Shown piece by piece: positions 24,501 to 35,775 of a DNA stretch of 64,000 nucleotides. Where the stretch lies: contig JAIXMP010000002.1 in assembly GCA_025677815.1 (NCBI GenBank), positions 62,001-126,000 of the forward strand, given 5' to 3'. Numbering within the stretch: position 1 is the stretch's first letter; each line of letters starts with the position of its first letter. The translations under genes were made by a program, and so were the position numbers. This stretch comes from Phascolomyces articulosus. Lineage: Eukaryota; Mucoromycota; Mucoromycetes; Mucorales; Lichtheimiaceae. The notes beneath the pieces were generated by a model. That model was not told the origin of the DNA. It saw nothing but the letters and a program-made list of their open reading frames with translations, and made no database searches.

Positions 24501-26567
24501 CTATTTTCTGACATCATAATTCAATACACGACGCGACTGGCGCTGTCGAATCTTTTCATACTTGTAAAATAAACTGGCCATATCCTAAAATCATCATCAT
24601 CATATATATTAGTATCTCATATTACAACAGGATTCATGATGAACAAAGACCATCATTACCTTGACTACTACAAATAAACATCCACCAAGTACATTGCGAT
24701 GAAATGGTTCTGGGAAATATTGTCGAACTAATTTGAAATGGTTGAGACAACTAAATGGTGATAAATCACATGGTTGGAATTTTCATTAGCAAAAAAGAAA
24801 ACCTGTTCTTTCTCATTCTCACTCCCTCTCAAATTCTCGACTTACCTTCCCACGATACTACTGATAGTGGGCCAAAGTAAAGCACCAATGACAGTAACAC
24901 CTAAATCACTTCGTTCACGAATACTCAATAAAGCATCTGCTTCTCTTTCAGCTTCTATTTCTGGATTATCCCGTTGTTGTTGTCTTCGTTGTTGTTGATG
25001 TTGTTCATCCCATGTAGGATCCCCTAATATTTCTGCACCATGTCGTTCAAGTTCATCTCGATACATTTGTGTTGCATTATTATTACGTGCCTGTCGTGTA
25101 TTAATATTGGGTTGTTGTTGTTGTTGTTGGGGTGGTGATCGTCGATTTTGTTGCTGTGGTTGTTGTGGCGACTGTTGTTGTTGTCCACGTCGAAGATGTA
25201 AAAGTTTACGAGATAATTGATGTTGTGCAAATAGGTATAAATTGTTATAAAGTAATCTATTTTTTTCCAAATAAAAAAGGACCCTTAGTTTTCATTTTTA
25301 CTAAATACGTATCAATCATTTTTATGCTTTTTTTTTTTACCTGACCCATGGTAAGGCTCCCACGGTCACTGTAGGAGAAGGAGGCCATGATACTTGAACA
25401 GGAGAATTTGGATGCGCTGAAGTGGCGCGTAATAATAACATGGCAGCAAAGGGTAAAACACCATCGGCCCAACGAGAACGTGATAAAATCAATGCTGCTG
25501 GAATAGAAGGTAAGCCAAGCCAAGTACGCCATGTCCATGAAACGGGTGCACCAATCAATCGTTCTCCTTCACGCGCACCAAATAATGTCAATACCGTGTA
25601 AGCACCATACGTGGTGGATGTAATCAACATGGAACAACCTAATCCAAGAAATGTCAAATAAGGTGCGGCGGTATGCACTAAACTATCCACCAAAGTAAGC
25701 AGTGCCAATGGTAAACTACGGTGTTCTGAAAGGGAGTAAGGTGTATTGCATTGTGGACAATGCACCTGATATAAAAAAAACCATGATGTAATAATTCACT
25801 GCCATTATTAGTAAAAAATAAAAAAAAATACAATAATGCAATCAAAAAATACCACTCTTTCTTTTTACTACAACTACATGCTCAAATAGGATTACCTTTT
25901 TCATGGGTGAACCCTTTTGATTTTCTGTAATCCAATCCAATAAACATTGTTCGTGAGAAACAAGTGAACACTTGCATGGTTTCACCCAGTTTCCTTCAGA
26001 ATCGGCATCTTCTCCAAAACAGATCCAGCAACGACGATCTTCTTCATTAGAAGGTCGTGAGGGTCGTTGCTGCTGCTGCTGTTGTTGAGCTGCTAATACT
26101 TGTTCTCGTCGTCTTTGTTGTTGCTGTGAAACCGATCGTTGTGAATTAGCATAGCGTAAAGCATTGGTATTGGAAGAGGGAGAGGAAGCGTTCGTTCCAC
26201 GGCTAGTAGTAGAAGAAGAAGACGTTGTATTTGTATTAGTTGGAGGAGGTCTTGGAGCAAGAATAGTGGAAGACGATGAAGAAGAAGCACTCGAAGCTGA
26301 AAGAATAGAAGCATTGCCATCGTCTTCTTCGTCAAGGACAACACCATGTATTGCTAAATCATTACTATAATTATTTCTAGTGGACCGAGCATGGCGTAAA
26401 GTACTGGCATTAATAATAGTTGGACTAGGTGGTTGTTGTTGTTCTTCATGAGAAGGCGAAGAAACAAGAGTAGGATCGTCGTCTTCGACAGCAGAATTGC
26501 CTTGGTGATAAGAATAATAACCAGCTGCACTCATTAAAGTAGAATTAGGACAACGAAAGTGAGACAT
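24501..26567 (-). CDS. MARCH5-like mitochondrial RING-CH E3 ubiquitin ligase
   Basis: Five exons on the minus strand: 25896..26567, 25341..25765, 24846..25256, 24660..24750, 24501..24584, encoding 560 aa. After a 179-residue Ser/Gln/Asn-rich N-terminus comes a RING-variant finger (from Cys180, CWICFGEDADSEGNWVKPC, then KCSLVSHEQC and CPQC). Several hydrophobic segments follow. Segments AYTVLTLFGAREGERLI, IGALLWPTISSIVGR and RNVLGGCLFVVVK align by eye with the membrane part of animal MARCHF5 (MITOL). That enzyme sits in the mitochondrial outer membrane and ubiquitinates fission and quality-control factors. A Gln/Asn-rich insert is placed before the last membrane pair. The Cys-to-His spacing is shorter than usual (C-x-C-x4-H). 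Confidence 0.85.
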
Positions 26568-28012
26568 AAGGACGGAAAGTCAAGTGGGGTTTATTATTAT
26601 GAGTTTTTTTTTGGTCAACAAAACAAGAAAGAGAAAGGTGGAGCGGGTGTTGATTGTTCTCTCTTTTTTTTACGTCTCATGAGCTTTTCAACTTTACCCC
26701 CCACACATGGATATAAACAACAACATACACCCCACGCTCGAACTCAACTTTGTCATTGTACAACGATTAGTCGTTTCTTCTGTTGCTTGGCATTTTTTAT
26801 GATTATTTTTTTTTAAAAAAAAAAAACTAAATATATCAATCTTTGATGTCATAATAACGATTCCTCCTTTTGTAATATATATATTTTTTCTAAATATGAA
26901 TAATCGATCGTATTCGGTTTCGTATTTGGTAAATTTGATTCATATCAGTCGTTAATTATCAATTAGATTCTGCTTCTTAACACTACTTCGTATAAGTTGT
27001 TACCAGTGAATACATTAGTATTTTAAATATGATCGTCCGTCATATCAAAAATGCTTTTTCGTTATCGATCCATATAATGTATCCTGTAGCTATCATTTAT
27101 TTCATGGAGCAACAACAATAAGGTGGATACGTTTGGAACTGGTTACCCTTGTAACACAAGTCATCCCAGAAGTAACACTTGAAAACTCTTTTGTTATCAC
27201 TGTCTGCATTAGGTTTTTTTTTCTTTTCACGTCAAAGAAGACCAAGAACAAAACCAGTTTTATGTAATTCAGTGAAAGATAAATTAATTAAATTCAAATG
27301 AGATGATCAAAATAGACCTATATATGTATATATAATAGATAAATGGATGGATATAATTATAAGATTATAATATGGATACATTCTCTTTTACAACCTTCTT
27401 TGTAAGCTAATGATAGATATGTAAGCTTGAGGGAGCGCTGGAGCCATTATATAAATATATATGAAACTCGAATCCAACAAAAAATTACCATTAGGCAACA
27501 AAAAAGAAATGGTAATAGAAAAAGGAAGTTTTATTCGTTGCAAGTTTGAGAATTTCATCAATGTTCATGTTTTTGTATATATCAATATAGAATTCAAGAC
27601 GATGATACTCAAAACCAGAAAAACTTCAAAAGAGAGTATTGTGTAAGCAAATTTTTATATAAAACTTTAGTTTGCAAAAAATAAAAACGTTAAAAATGTA
27701 TTACTATCTTAATAGTTGTTATAACAATTGTAATAGTAATAACATTAATAGAAGCTGTATTTGATTTCTTATCTTTCGATTGTTGCTAGCTCACGTCCAC
27801 CTCAAAAGTCGAGAAATGTCTTGGTAGTTTCTATATTTTAAACCCTCGCGCGATTCAAGCATCTACTGGAAGAACTTGCAATTTCAAGAACATTTACATT
27901 CCATGTAAGATGGAGAGGGGAGGCTCAAGAAATGATTACAAAAGAATAAATCCATTTATTCATGTATATTTAATTAAATTTAGAATTTCATTCTTACAAA
28001 CTACAGCAAGTG
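26568..28012. other. Intergenic region with a possible Cys-rich exon
   Basis: Mostly AT-rich non-coding sequence. On the minus strand around 27110-27210 one frame reads a Cys-rich segment with CYFWDDLCYKGNQFQTYPPY followed by CCC and a stop. It lacks a clear signal peptide or start. See findings. Confidence 0.4.
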
Positions 28013-28264
28013 AGTGACAAGTTCGTATATGCCTCTATCATTACTAAACACTGGCCCTACCTGTTGGAAACATTTTTCAGTGATGGATCCTATGTGTCCA
28101 AACAATGGTAAGTTTTGAACGGATCGAGTAGGTTATGTTTGGATAAATTACAATATTTAATTTCATCTATTACAAACCATAACAAAACGCAAGTGAAGCA
28201 ATCAATTCTCGGATGCATGATTTTCCAGCTTGCATGAAAAAATTATATTCATTTGTTTCCAGGT
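28013..28264 (+). pseudogene. Possible relic exons of unknown gene
   Basis: After an acceptor-like CTACAG/CAAGTG there is an open stretch reading KFVYASIITKHWPYLLETFF and SDGSYVSKQ. It ends at a consensus donor (GGTAAGT near 28109). A second in-phase stretch (EAINSRMHDFSSLHEKI) may follow at 28193. No start codon or continuation is found. It looks like a gene fragment, and I do not recognise the family. Confidence 0.25.
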
Positions 28265-28497
28265 AGTTATGTTGTGTTTCTTTTTTTTATTACTATTATT
28301 GCTGAAATCATGGAATCCAGAATGATGTTTTGTTTTTTAAATGTGAGTGAGAGGAAGAAGATAATAAATAAGGTATATATGAAAAAAAATAATCAAACTC
28401 TTTGGTGTGAAATGATATGAATTGGATTGGATGATGATACTTGGTGAAAAAGAATCGGGTAATACTTTTATATGCGGAAAATAGAAAAAAAAATGTT

Positions 28498-29439
28498 TCA
28501 AAGTTCAGCCTGATCAATAGCACGTAAACGACGCATAATTCTATCCATTTCATTACGTACAATAGTCATAATTTCTTCATGTGAACGAGTCGAAGCTTCC
28601 GAAGTATCTAATTTTTGTCTTAATTGTTCCACTTCTTGTTGAACTTGTCGAATGGTCTCTGCTTGACATTTTTCCATTTCCAAATGCTCTTGTTCCAGCT
28701 GTTTGATTTGTACATCCATAGGACCAATTGCATCCTTGATACGATCTTCTGCTTCCTTTTGTATTTCCAATGCACGCGAGGACGTATTAGCCAATTCTTC
28801 GTAAGCTTGAGAAATGACGTGTTGCAATTCACTCTTTTCTGCCCTGTACTTCTCCTGTATTCTACGGATGTCTCCTCGTACTTGAGCGTGTTCTTCTTGT
28901 GCATCCGATTCGAGCTTTTGTTGTTGTTGTTTGGCCTCCCTAAGTTGATCATCCAATTCCTTTAAATGACCCATGCCTCGTTGAGCCGTCTCTATTTCGT
29001 CCGTGTATTTTTTCACTTGACCTTCAAAGAAAAAAGCAGTAGCTTTAGCATTTTCGGCTTGACGATCTTTACGATTGCTCATGTCCGTCAATGTTTGAAT
29101 CTCGGTCTTGAGTTTACGATTGGTTCGTCCACTTTCTTGAGCATGCAAGTCGGCCGCTTTGGCTTGTTGTTGTGTTTGTTGTAATTCCAATCGTAGTTGG
29201 GTCAATTCTCGTTCGGCTTTGGAGATTTTTTGTTGAAGTTCACCAATGTCACTGCCCGTCGTTCGTGATGAACTTGTGCTTCCTATTATTATTTTATAAT
29301 AAGGTTGGGTTATTTTTGTCATCGTTACAATGCCAAGTGTCAAAACAAGTAGAATTGGGTGTCATCTTGATGGATATTCGAAAGACTTAAAAAGAGCTGA
29401 AATAAACTTACTCTCTGGTCTCATGTCATCGTCTGCCAT
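28498..29439 (-). CDS. Coiled-coil protein of unknown function (270 aa)
   Basis: Two exons on the minus strand, 29412..29439 and 28498..29282, are joined in phase 1. After MADDDMRPER and a short Ser/Thr stretch, almost the whole chain (about residues 25-265) is heptad-like, rich in Glu, Gln, Lys, Arg and Leu, with few prolines. That predicts a long parallel coiled coil. A single break near the motif KDAIGPMDVQIK suggests a hinge. There is no catalytic domain. It could be a cytoskeletal, spindle or septation scaffold, but no family is recognisable by eye. The longer ORF start inside the intron was rejected because the spliced ATG gives a conventional N-terminus. Confidence 0.75.
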
Positions 29440-30360
29440 GGAATTATGTATATTTTTTTTTTTGAAAGGTTATTGAAAAGGAGTGTAACAATGTGCCACT
29501 AAATGAGCTGGATCAACTTTAACCTCCACTTATCCATAAAGCATTTTTTTATAACTCCTCTCACACTCCTTTCTTTTTTTTATGGACCATTATTACTGGA
29601 GGAAATAATAGCTTTTGCAAGGGGTGTCCCTTCTTCTTTTTTACTATGCATATCAACTTACCAACAGAGCATACATCTGGATTATTCATATTGATGTTCC
29701 ATTGAAACACCAGTTTCTTTATAGGCTAACATTATAGTTCATGCATATTTGTATTTTGTATTCAAGGAAAAAATTCCAACACAGTTGTTTAACGTGGATG
29801 CTGCTTTTACTCTATATATGTTAAATGAAGATACCCAATGCCGATAATAACTCTTTTACCAGGTAATTATAAACATTCGGATCAATACAATATCTTTGTT
29901 GACTTAGTTGTAAAAATCTATTGATAAGATAGTACTTGTTATTATCAGGCTGCATCCACAATGAAACATTGTCCCCTGTTGCAATAACTTGATAGTGATC
30001 ATAATCTATACACTTCTATTTTATGCAATTCTATATTATATACTCTACTATTCTATATATCATATTATTCAGCTACAAGAGGAGAAGCGTAAAAAGGTAA
30101 AATTGCTTTTTTTTTTTTTTGGACATGGCAGATTTGACAAGATAGATAAGATGGGCTAATTGTATAGCAAACACAATCAATTCTTCTGAAAATGCCACTT
30201 AAATCAAGTAGTGATAATTTATTACATTTTAGAAGCGATATTGTGTTGTACTTAGAATAGAAGTTGTCAATCAAATAAAAAGTAACAAAATGATAAGTCT
30301 TTTGAAACACGATTTATTTAAATCAAAGATAAATTCAAAGATAAAATTTTATTTTATTTT
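29440..30360. other. Intergenic region, no gene seen
   Basis: AT-rich. Several short ORFs without coding character. This marks the left edge of a repeat-rich accessory island. Confidence 0.45.
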
Positions 30361-31150
30361 ATGTACATCAACAAGATTCGCATCAATTATAGCCAATCAT
30401 TAGAAAACTTGATGATTCAATTTTATGGTCTTTTAGCAAAAAAAGATCTCAGTATTTTGCTTTTTGGAAAAAAATTTTGATTATAAATCAACAATCGAAA
30501 AATACAAGTTTTTGCCATCATGGACCGGTGTTAACGATGAACACTTTACAGATGATATTATAACAACCTCGTTTCAAAATTATGATATAATTGGAAAAAC
30601 CATGTATGTTATCACTACTTATGTTCCATCCATCGACGATGACAAATTAACTATACGAGAAAAAGATATATCAACAATTCCTGACTATATCAAATATGCT
30701 CTTGATAAACGAAGATATCATTTGTTTATACTTGTTCAACTATCTGAAGCAAAAGAAATGAAAAGAATCGATTTGGATTATTATGGTCACTATTGGGATA
30801 TTGATGGAAAATCATTTTTCGATAAAATCTCTAAAAAGATTAAACAATTATCAAGATTCATGGAGATAAAAAAGGAGAACTTGAGATGGTGTAACAAATA
30901 TAGAGATGATATTCGAATGGCTGCAAGAGTTAATTTTGGTAATTTAACAGACAGTCTGGATGACCCTTCTGCACAATATGTCATCCTTTCTGAAATTTCG
31001 TTTAAAAGTAGTTTATATCGCTACTATCCCGTCATAAAAAAGGAACAAGGAGAAGAATTCTATAAAGCTATTGGATGTTGTGAAATAGGAAGTAACGAAG
31101 ATTTTTTCTCTGACTGTAATTTAAACAAAGAAACATTTTTGATTCAATAA
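30361..31150 (+). pseudogene. Orphan gene with a probable one-base frameshift
   Basis: A long open frame runs from about 30464 to a stop at 31150 (about 228 codons), with balanced composition (KYKFLPSWTGVNDEHF, YYGHYWDIDGKSFFDKI). No ATG starts that frame. An ATG at 30361 opens a protein-like stretch (MYINKIRINYSQSLENLMIQ, then FYGLLAKKDLSILLFGK) in another frame, which stops at 30478. Removing one A from the A7 run at 30468-30474 would fuse both into about 262 aa. This may be a recent loss, a sequencing error or a missed intron. The family is unknown to me. Confidence 0.5.
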
Positions 31151-32160
31151 AAATTAACGATTAAATATAATAAATTATTTACGTAAAATAATTAGACTTA
31201 TGTTCATTTTTAAAATATCACAACTCAAAATTCAGCAAAAAATATACTTTGATTATTCGATAAATTGATCATGAGTGTGACATGTTTAGTAAACAACATT
31301 GTTCATCAATGACTGGAGGGAGCTCTTGATGCACATCTTGATGAATTCAACAACTACACGTTAGGAATAGTCGAGTTTTGAGCGAGCGTGCAAATATGTT
31401 GTATTATTTTTTCTTTAAATCATAGAAGGACTGATTCAAGAAAAATCAAAGAGCCAACTTTGCAACACATCTGTTTAACACAATGTCGCAGCTAATGTCC
31501 AGAATTGCCTAAGGCTTGTTCATCATTGTCACCATTTTAGACATATTATAATAATTAAACAAGAAAGATAATTAAAAATCTAATGGTTACAAATAAAATA
31601 GTGATCTTTCTCAATCATGTAACCTAAACTATCTCAGCAGTAGTACGCTAAAATCTTAAGTTTTTAAAAGTGATACTACGCACTACTGAGAACAGTATCA
31701 AAAAGGAATTATTATTAGAATGGTAAAGACATTTTCCTCCTTTTTCCTCACATATTTAAAATTCTGAATCTTCCATTAATAACTCACCAGTAAGAATAAT
31801 ATGATCACTAGTATCCAAGCAACATGATGTTATCACTATGGCGATGATCTTCACTTGTAAGCCGGAGTGAAATAAGAAACCAAGCATTGAACAATAAAAA
31901 AGTTACTTAAGTGTGTCGTTGGAAATGAATCGAATAAAAGATCTCGAATCCAGTAGCAACAAAGTATAGAAATCATCCACGCCTGCTACCAGATAACAAT
32001 CTGATGAAGAAACTACGTGCGTATTACTGAAGCGTGGGAAGTAATTATTGTTGTTGTAGAATTCCAAATTGAAATTCGGTACAGGACGAATATTTGTAAT
32101 GGTGTTTATTAGTAGATGGTATTGAGCCATTATCGCGTGGTGACAAGTCGTTGTTACTTT
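31151..32160. other. AT-rich intergenic region with small inverted repeat
   Basis: No supported gene. A short imperfect inverted repeat at about 31634-31692 (CTCAGCAGTAGTACG against ACTACGCACTACTGAG) could fold into a hairpin. A 75-codon minus ORF at 31903..32130 is not supported by any family. Confidence 0.4.
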
Positions 32161-32287
32161 TCACCACGGGAAAGAAACTTGTTAAAATTTGTCATTCTGG
32201 TAATTTCAGTAAAAATGGTCCAAACAGATATTTTATTGAAATTACCAGAATGAACAAGATTTAACAAGTTTCTTTCCCATAGTGAAT
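32161..32287. repeat. Foldback inverted repeat (hairpin, MITE-like)
   Basis: Left arm from about 32161 to 32215 and right arm from about 32230 to 32287 are reverse complements with only a few mismatches. The core GGGAAAGAAACTTGTTAAA is present in both, and TCATTCTGGTAATTTCA is shared. The loop is about 14 nt. This could be a tiny foldback transposon remnant or a transcribed hairpin. No flanking duplication is evident. Confidence 0.75.
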
Positions 32288-32524
32288 AATAGAGACAGGT
32301 AATTTTAGGTATTTTTCTTCTATCAAAAAATATAACATTCATGACACAGGTTAAATCAGGGTTTATTCTGGTAAAATAAACTGTGATATACCTAGATTAT
32401 GGTATTACCTCCATTGTTCTCCCCGTTCTCTTTCTCTTTTTTTTATCATTATTATTTTGAAATAAATTATCAAGTATTGTTGTTACCGCATAAAGAAATC
32501 TTTACACGTGATTCATGCATTTAA

Positions 32525-32776
32525 GAAGCAATTGTCGCTCCTACTGCCGCAACTAATGCTAATTTCGTAGCAACTAATGCCAATATTGTAGCTATTATTC
32601 CTTATATCTAGGTAATTGTTGCTCTTGAAGTAGCAGAACATGCTCAGATGATAACAATTATGGATTCAATTCAAGCAATCCTTGCGCTACGAATAGCAAT
32701 CTTTACCAGATCATAAGCAGAAATTACCCGTAAATTAGCAATTGATCCCATTAGATTAGAAAATGAAATAGTATAA
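32525..32776 (+). pseudogene. Degenerate coding relic with two in-frame stops
   Basis: One frame reads through 83 codons of ordinary amino-acid content (ATNANFVATNANIVAIIPYI, VALEVAEHAQMITIMDSIQA, EITRKLAIDPIRLENEIV), broken by an in-frame TAG and TAA. The internal ATNAN repeat is notable. It may be part of a transposable element, given the LTR-like sequence 200 bp downstream. Its family is not identified. Confidence 0.4.
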
Positions 32777-32976
32777 ATAGGACGAAGAAAATTCTTTTGA
32801 ATAAAAATCACCTTTTGGTCACCTTTTAGTTATCTCTTAGTCATATCTTTAATTATCTATTAAAATTATCTTAGTTTTCGTATAAAGAAAACGACTATTA
32901 GGTCACTCTTCACTTTTCTCTTAAATCTTTTAAGTTATTTATCTTTAATTCGCATATTTAGGGATTATTGACATTG

Positions 32977-33126
32977 TGTTGCGTAAACAGACAACCTTTG
33001 ATTTTATTATTTTTCTCTTGTTTATTTTATATTCCCAGCTAAACTTATAGCTTATTTTATCTTCCTTGAGTTATTACTCATAAACTTTATTATATTTCCG
33101 TTACGCCATAAAAACAGGACGTAACA
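32977..33126. mobile_element. Solo-LTR-like segment
   Basis: A 150-bp segment starts TGTTGCGTAAACAG and ends GGACGTAACA. The ends form the short inverted TG...CA termini typical of LTR retrotransposons (TGTTGCG against CGTAACA). I see no clean 5-bp target duplication. The call rests only on the termini and the decayed ORF nearby. Confidence 0.3.
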
Positions 33127-33597
33127 ATGGCTTTCTCTCGTTATTATTAAATAAAATACTTTTTTACCTTTTTTAGAAGCTGAAGTATATTTCATGCAAC
33201 TTCTTCTACTATATTTATCGAGATTTTGTATATGAAAGGTAGAAAAAAAAGATCACTATATTAATCCATTAGCATAGTAAAATATAATAAAAATAGTAGC
33301 TATCATATCAATGCTATTGTGCATATACGCACAATGGATTGTAAATAGCATAAAGCATTCTATTAAGTTTTTCAGGTAAATATTTTCTGAAAAAAGCCAT
33401 TCCAGGTTTTTCATAGCGTTTTTGGTTTTTTCAAATATTTACCAGATTATTCAGGCTTATTATTTCCTATGGTTTATATTATGTTTTAGAAAACAAAGAA
33501 CCAGTAATAAGATCGAGTACTACCCCTTTTTATCTACTTGGTAAATAGAAAAAAAAACTATAGAAAGAGATTTTTCTCTCCATCAAATCTTCTTTCA

Positions 33598-33666
33598 CTC
33601 ACACACAAGCACACACATGCACACACATGCACACACATGCACACACATGCACACACATGCACACAT
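33598..33666. repeat. Decanucleotide minisatellite (ACACACATGC)n
   Basis: At least five tandem copies of a 10-bp unit ACACACATGC, preceded by a CACACAC tract and followed by a T-rich run. The unit is purine-pyrimidine alternating except around the ATGC step. Confidence 0.9.
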
Positions 33667-33965
33667 TTTTTTCAGTTTTTTTTTTTTTTAATAAAAAATA
33701 TGAAGCGTAATTATCATTTATATTTTTTTTGGAGGGAGAAAGGATTTGGCAATGGACATGCAATAACAAACTTAATATAATATACCTTATAACCCATATA
33801 TTTTAAATTTTCCTTATAACCTGACTATTCCTTTAGTCCCGTTGTCCTCGACGACGATTTTCTGGGTTCCATGGTCTCTCCTCCTCTTCTATTGTCGACG
33901 ACCCCTTTCTCGGAGTAGAGAGAGCGTTTTATACCAAAAAAAAAAGAGCTGTGCTGCGAAGGATG

Positions 33966-34284
33966 CAGGATTTTGTGTTTGATTACCTACGGATAAAAAC
34001 CCATGAATTTTTCATGATTTTATTCATTAATAGGAGTTAAGTTTATTCGCATATGAGTATGACATTGTTCAGTAATAAGTGTAATTTTATTCACGAATAA
34101 AACTGTTTTTTACAAACGAATAACCTCACCATTTATAAATGAACAAAATTACACATGTTAGTGAACAAGGTTACCTCTCATATGCAAAAGAATCTTATTT
34201 TTATTAATAATGAATATAATCATTTATCATTTATCATTTATGAAAAGCTAAAGAGGTTGTGCCCATAATCGACGCAAAATCCTG
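33966..34284. mobile_element. MITE-like element with nested inverted repeats
   Basis: Terminal inverted repeats of about 19 bp: CAGGATTTTGTGTTTGATTA on the left and the reverse complement CAGGATTTTGCGTCGATTA on the right. Inside lie two further, longer inverted segments of about 60 bp. The right one (about 34140-34200) contains AAAATTACAC and TCTCATATGC. The left one (about 34030-34095) carries their complements. It has no coding capacity, and the length of about 319 bp fits a miniature inverted-repeat transposable element. Target-site duplication is not obvious. Confidence 0.65.
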
Positions 34285-34607
34285 TACAATGAATTGTTAA
34301 AGGTTACGAGAAAGATCGATACTAAATATGTGTAGTATCCGATTTACCCGAATGTGGTCCAGGTCATGCTTTCTTCAAACAAGGTGTAAATATTACACAG
34401 CAGATATGATTTTTTTGAAGAAAGACAACATAGATATTAGTTTATCCTCCTCCTATTTTACAATTTAAAAGATAATATTTATATGTTTAAAGGTGACCAG
34501 CACCAATGATTTATTTATTGAGAAGAGAGAAAAAAGAAAGAAAAGTGGTATAATTGGATATTCGTGAATTAGGAAGAGAGGTGTGAATTATATAGAAAAG
34601 TTGAATT

Positions 34608-35447
34608 TTAGGCAGGACAGAAAGTGACAGTGTATCCTTCAGACTGACACATGAATGTACTTGTTGTGTCATCGTAAGCATAAGTATAGACATCGGGACA
34701 AACATCCTTGACTTGTTTGGAGTACTTGTTGGCAGGACACTTATCGGGTGTATCTTTGCTACCAGAGCAGCAGTATTCTTCTGTACCAAACTTGGAACAA
34801 GCAGATTTGCATCCAACTTCTTTACCGTCCTTCATCACCTTGAGTTCATCAGGACACTTGGGAACATTTGAACATGCAGGAGCACCACAATGGTATTGTT
34901 CGCCATTATCAGCACCACCATCTTTGGATGGATTGATAGGGTCGATACGGATGGGAATGTTGTAACCATCGACAAATGAGACATCGTAGTAATCATTACC
35001 ACCATGACCCTTGAAAGTGAATTCAGCTAATGAGGCAGGATCGGCTGCACCAGCAGTTGGGTTGTCGCCGCCACCTGATTCACGAGACCAAAAACGACCC
35101 TGCCATTTACCATCAAGTGAATAAGTCTTTTCGGAACCCTTGGATACTTGAGAAAGTTCAGGAGAAGAAGCACCGTTATCGAGTTTACCAATACTAAGAT
35201 CATAATCACAATCGTTTTTGATAACAATCTTGACACCACCACCACCTCCTGATGATGAAGACGAAGATGGTGATGAAGACGAAGTGGGAGTAGAAGATGA
35301 TGATGATGAAGAAGAAGATGTTGATGATGATAATGAAGATGGTGATGATGAAGAAAATGAAGGTGATGAAGAGGATTCAGCAGTAGGAGCAGCGGCAGCG
35401 AAACCAATAAGAGCAGCAATGGAGACCAGCTTCAATGATGTATACAT
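34608..35447 (-). CDS. Secreted thaumatin-like protein, copy A
   Basis: Single-exon gene, 279 aa, identical to copy B. It has a signal peptide (MYTSLKLVSIAALIGFAAAA) and then a Ser/Pro-rich, probably O-glycosylated linker to about residue 70 that ends in Gly5. The thaumatin-like domain follows: VKIVIKNDCDYDLSIG, FTFKGHGGNDYYDVSFVDGY and NIPIRIDP. Then come the Cys-rich part (CSNVPKCPDEL, CKSACSKFGTEEYCCSG) and the end DVYTYAYDDTTSTFMCQ with VTFCPA. Family members bind or hydrolyse beta-1,3-glucans and occur in fungal cell walls. The divergent partner shares a mirror-image promoter. Confidence 0.88.
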   Translation of the reverse strand: MYTSLKLVSIAALIGFAAAAPTAESSSSPSFSSSSPSSLSSSTSSSSSSSSSTPTSSSSPSSSSSSGGGGGVKIVIKNDCDYDLSIGKLDNGASSPELSQVSKGSEKTYSLDGKWQGRFWSRESGGGDNPTAGAADPASLAEFTFKGHGGNDYYDVSFVDGYNIPIRIDPINPSKDGGADNGEQYHCGAPACSNVPKCPDELKVMKDGKEVGCKSACSKFGTEEYCCSGSKDTPDKCPANKYSKQVKDVCPDVYTYAYDDTTSTFMCQSEGYTVTFCPA

Positions 35448-35534
35448 GATGGATATATAGATTATATTATAATATGGTTATAAAGAATAAATTAAAAAAA
35501 AAAATAATAAAGTTCGATTGTCGATCGTTGGTCT

Positions 35535-35541
35535 TTTTATA
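35535..35541 (-). promoter_or_regulatory. TATA box of thaumatin-like copy A
   Basis: TATAAAA on the minus strand, in the context ACATATAAAAAGACC, about 90 nt before the ATG. It is the exact mirror of the box at 36574. Confidence 0.6.
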
Positions 35542-35775
35542 TGTTTTCGAGCAATTTCGATAATACAAGCTAATGGCAAATCAAAGTGCAGCAAAAGTGA
35601 AACAAAATATAGCTCGGGGTACCTGAACAGGTACGAATTGTACTTCTTGTAGTCTATGACGCCTGTTTTACAACATAGCAAATCGTATTTCTTCCATTTA
35701 GTTTGGTTTCCATAAACGACAAGTGAAACATAGTAAAGATATTATATGTTCCTTACTATTGCGATTGAGATCCTA

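Larger units (their letters stand above)
34461..35775. repeat. Left arm of a large inverted duplication
   Basis: This segment is the reverse complement of 36340..37655. Paired ORF coordinates all sum to 72115, so there is no net indel between at least 34511 and 35681 and their mirror positions. The encoded proteins are identical. Divergence begins only at the ends: a 2-bp indel and substitutions near 34455-34480, and mismatches at 35735-35775. The arm carries one thaumatin-like gene with its promoter. Confidence 0.92.

Noticed and set aside
35218..35460. Acidic ORF opposite the thaumatin-like signal and linker
   Set aside because: Antisense of the Ser-codon repeat. It is mirrored at 36655..36897.
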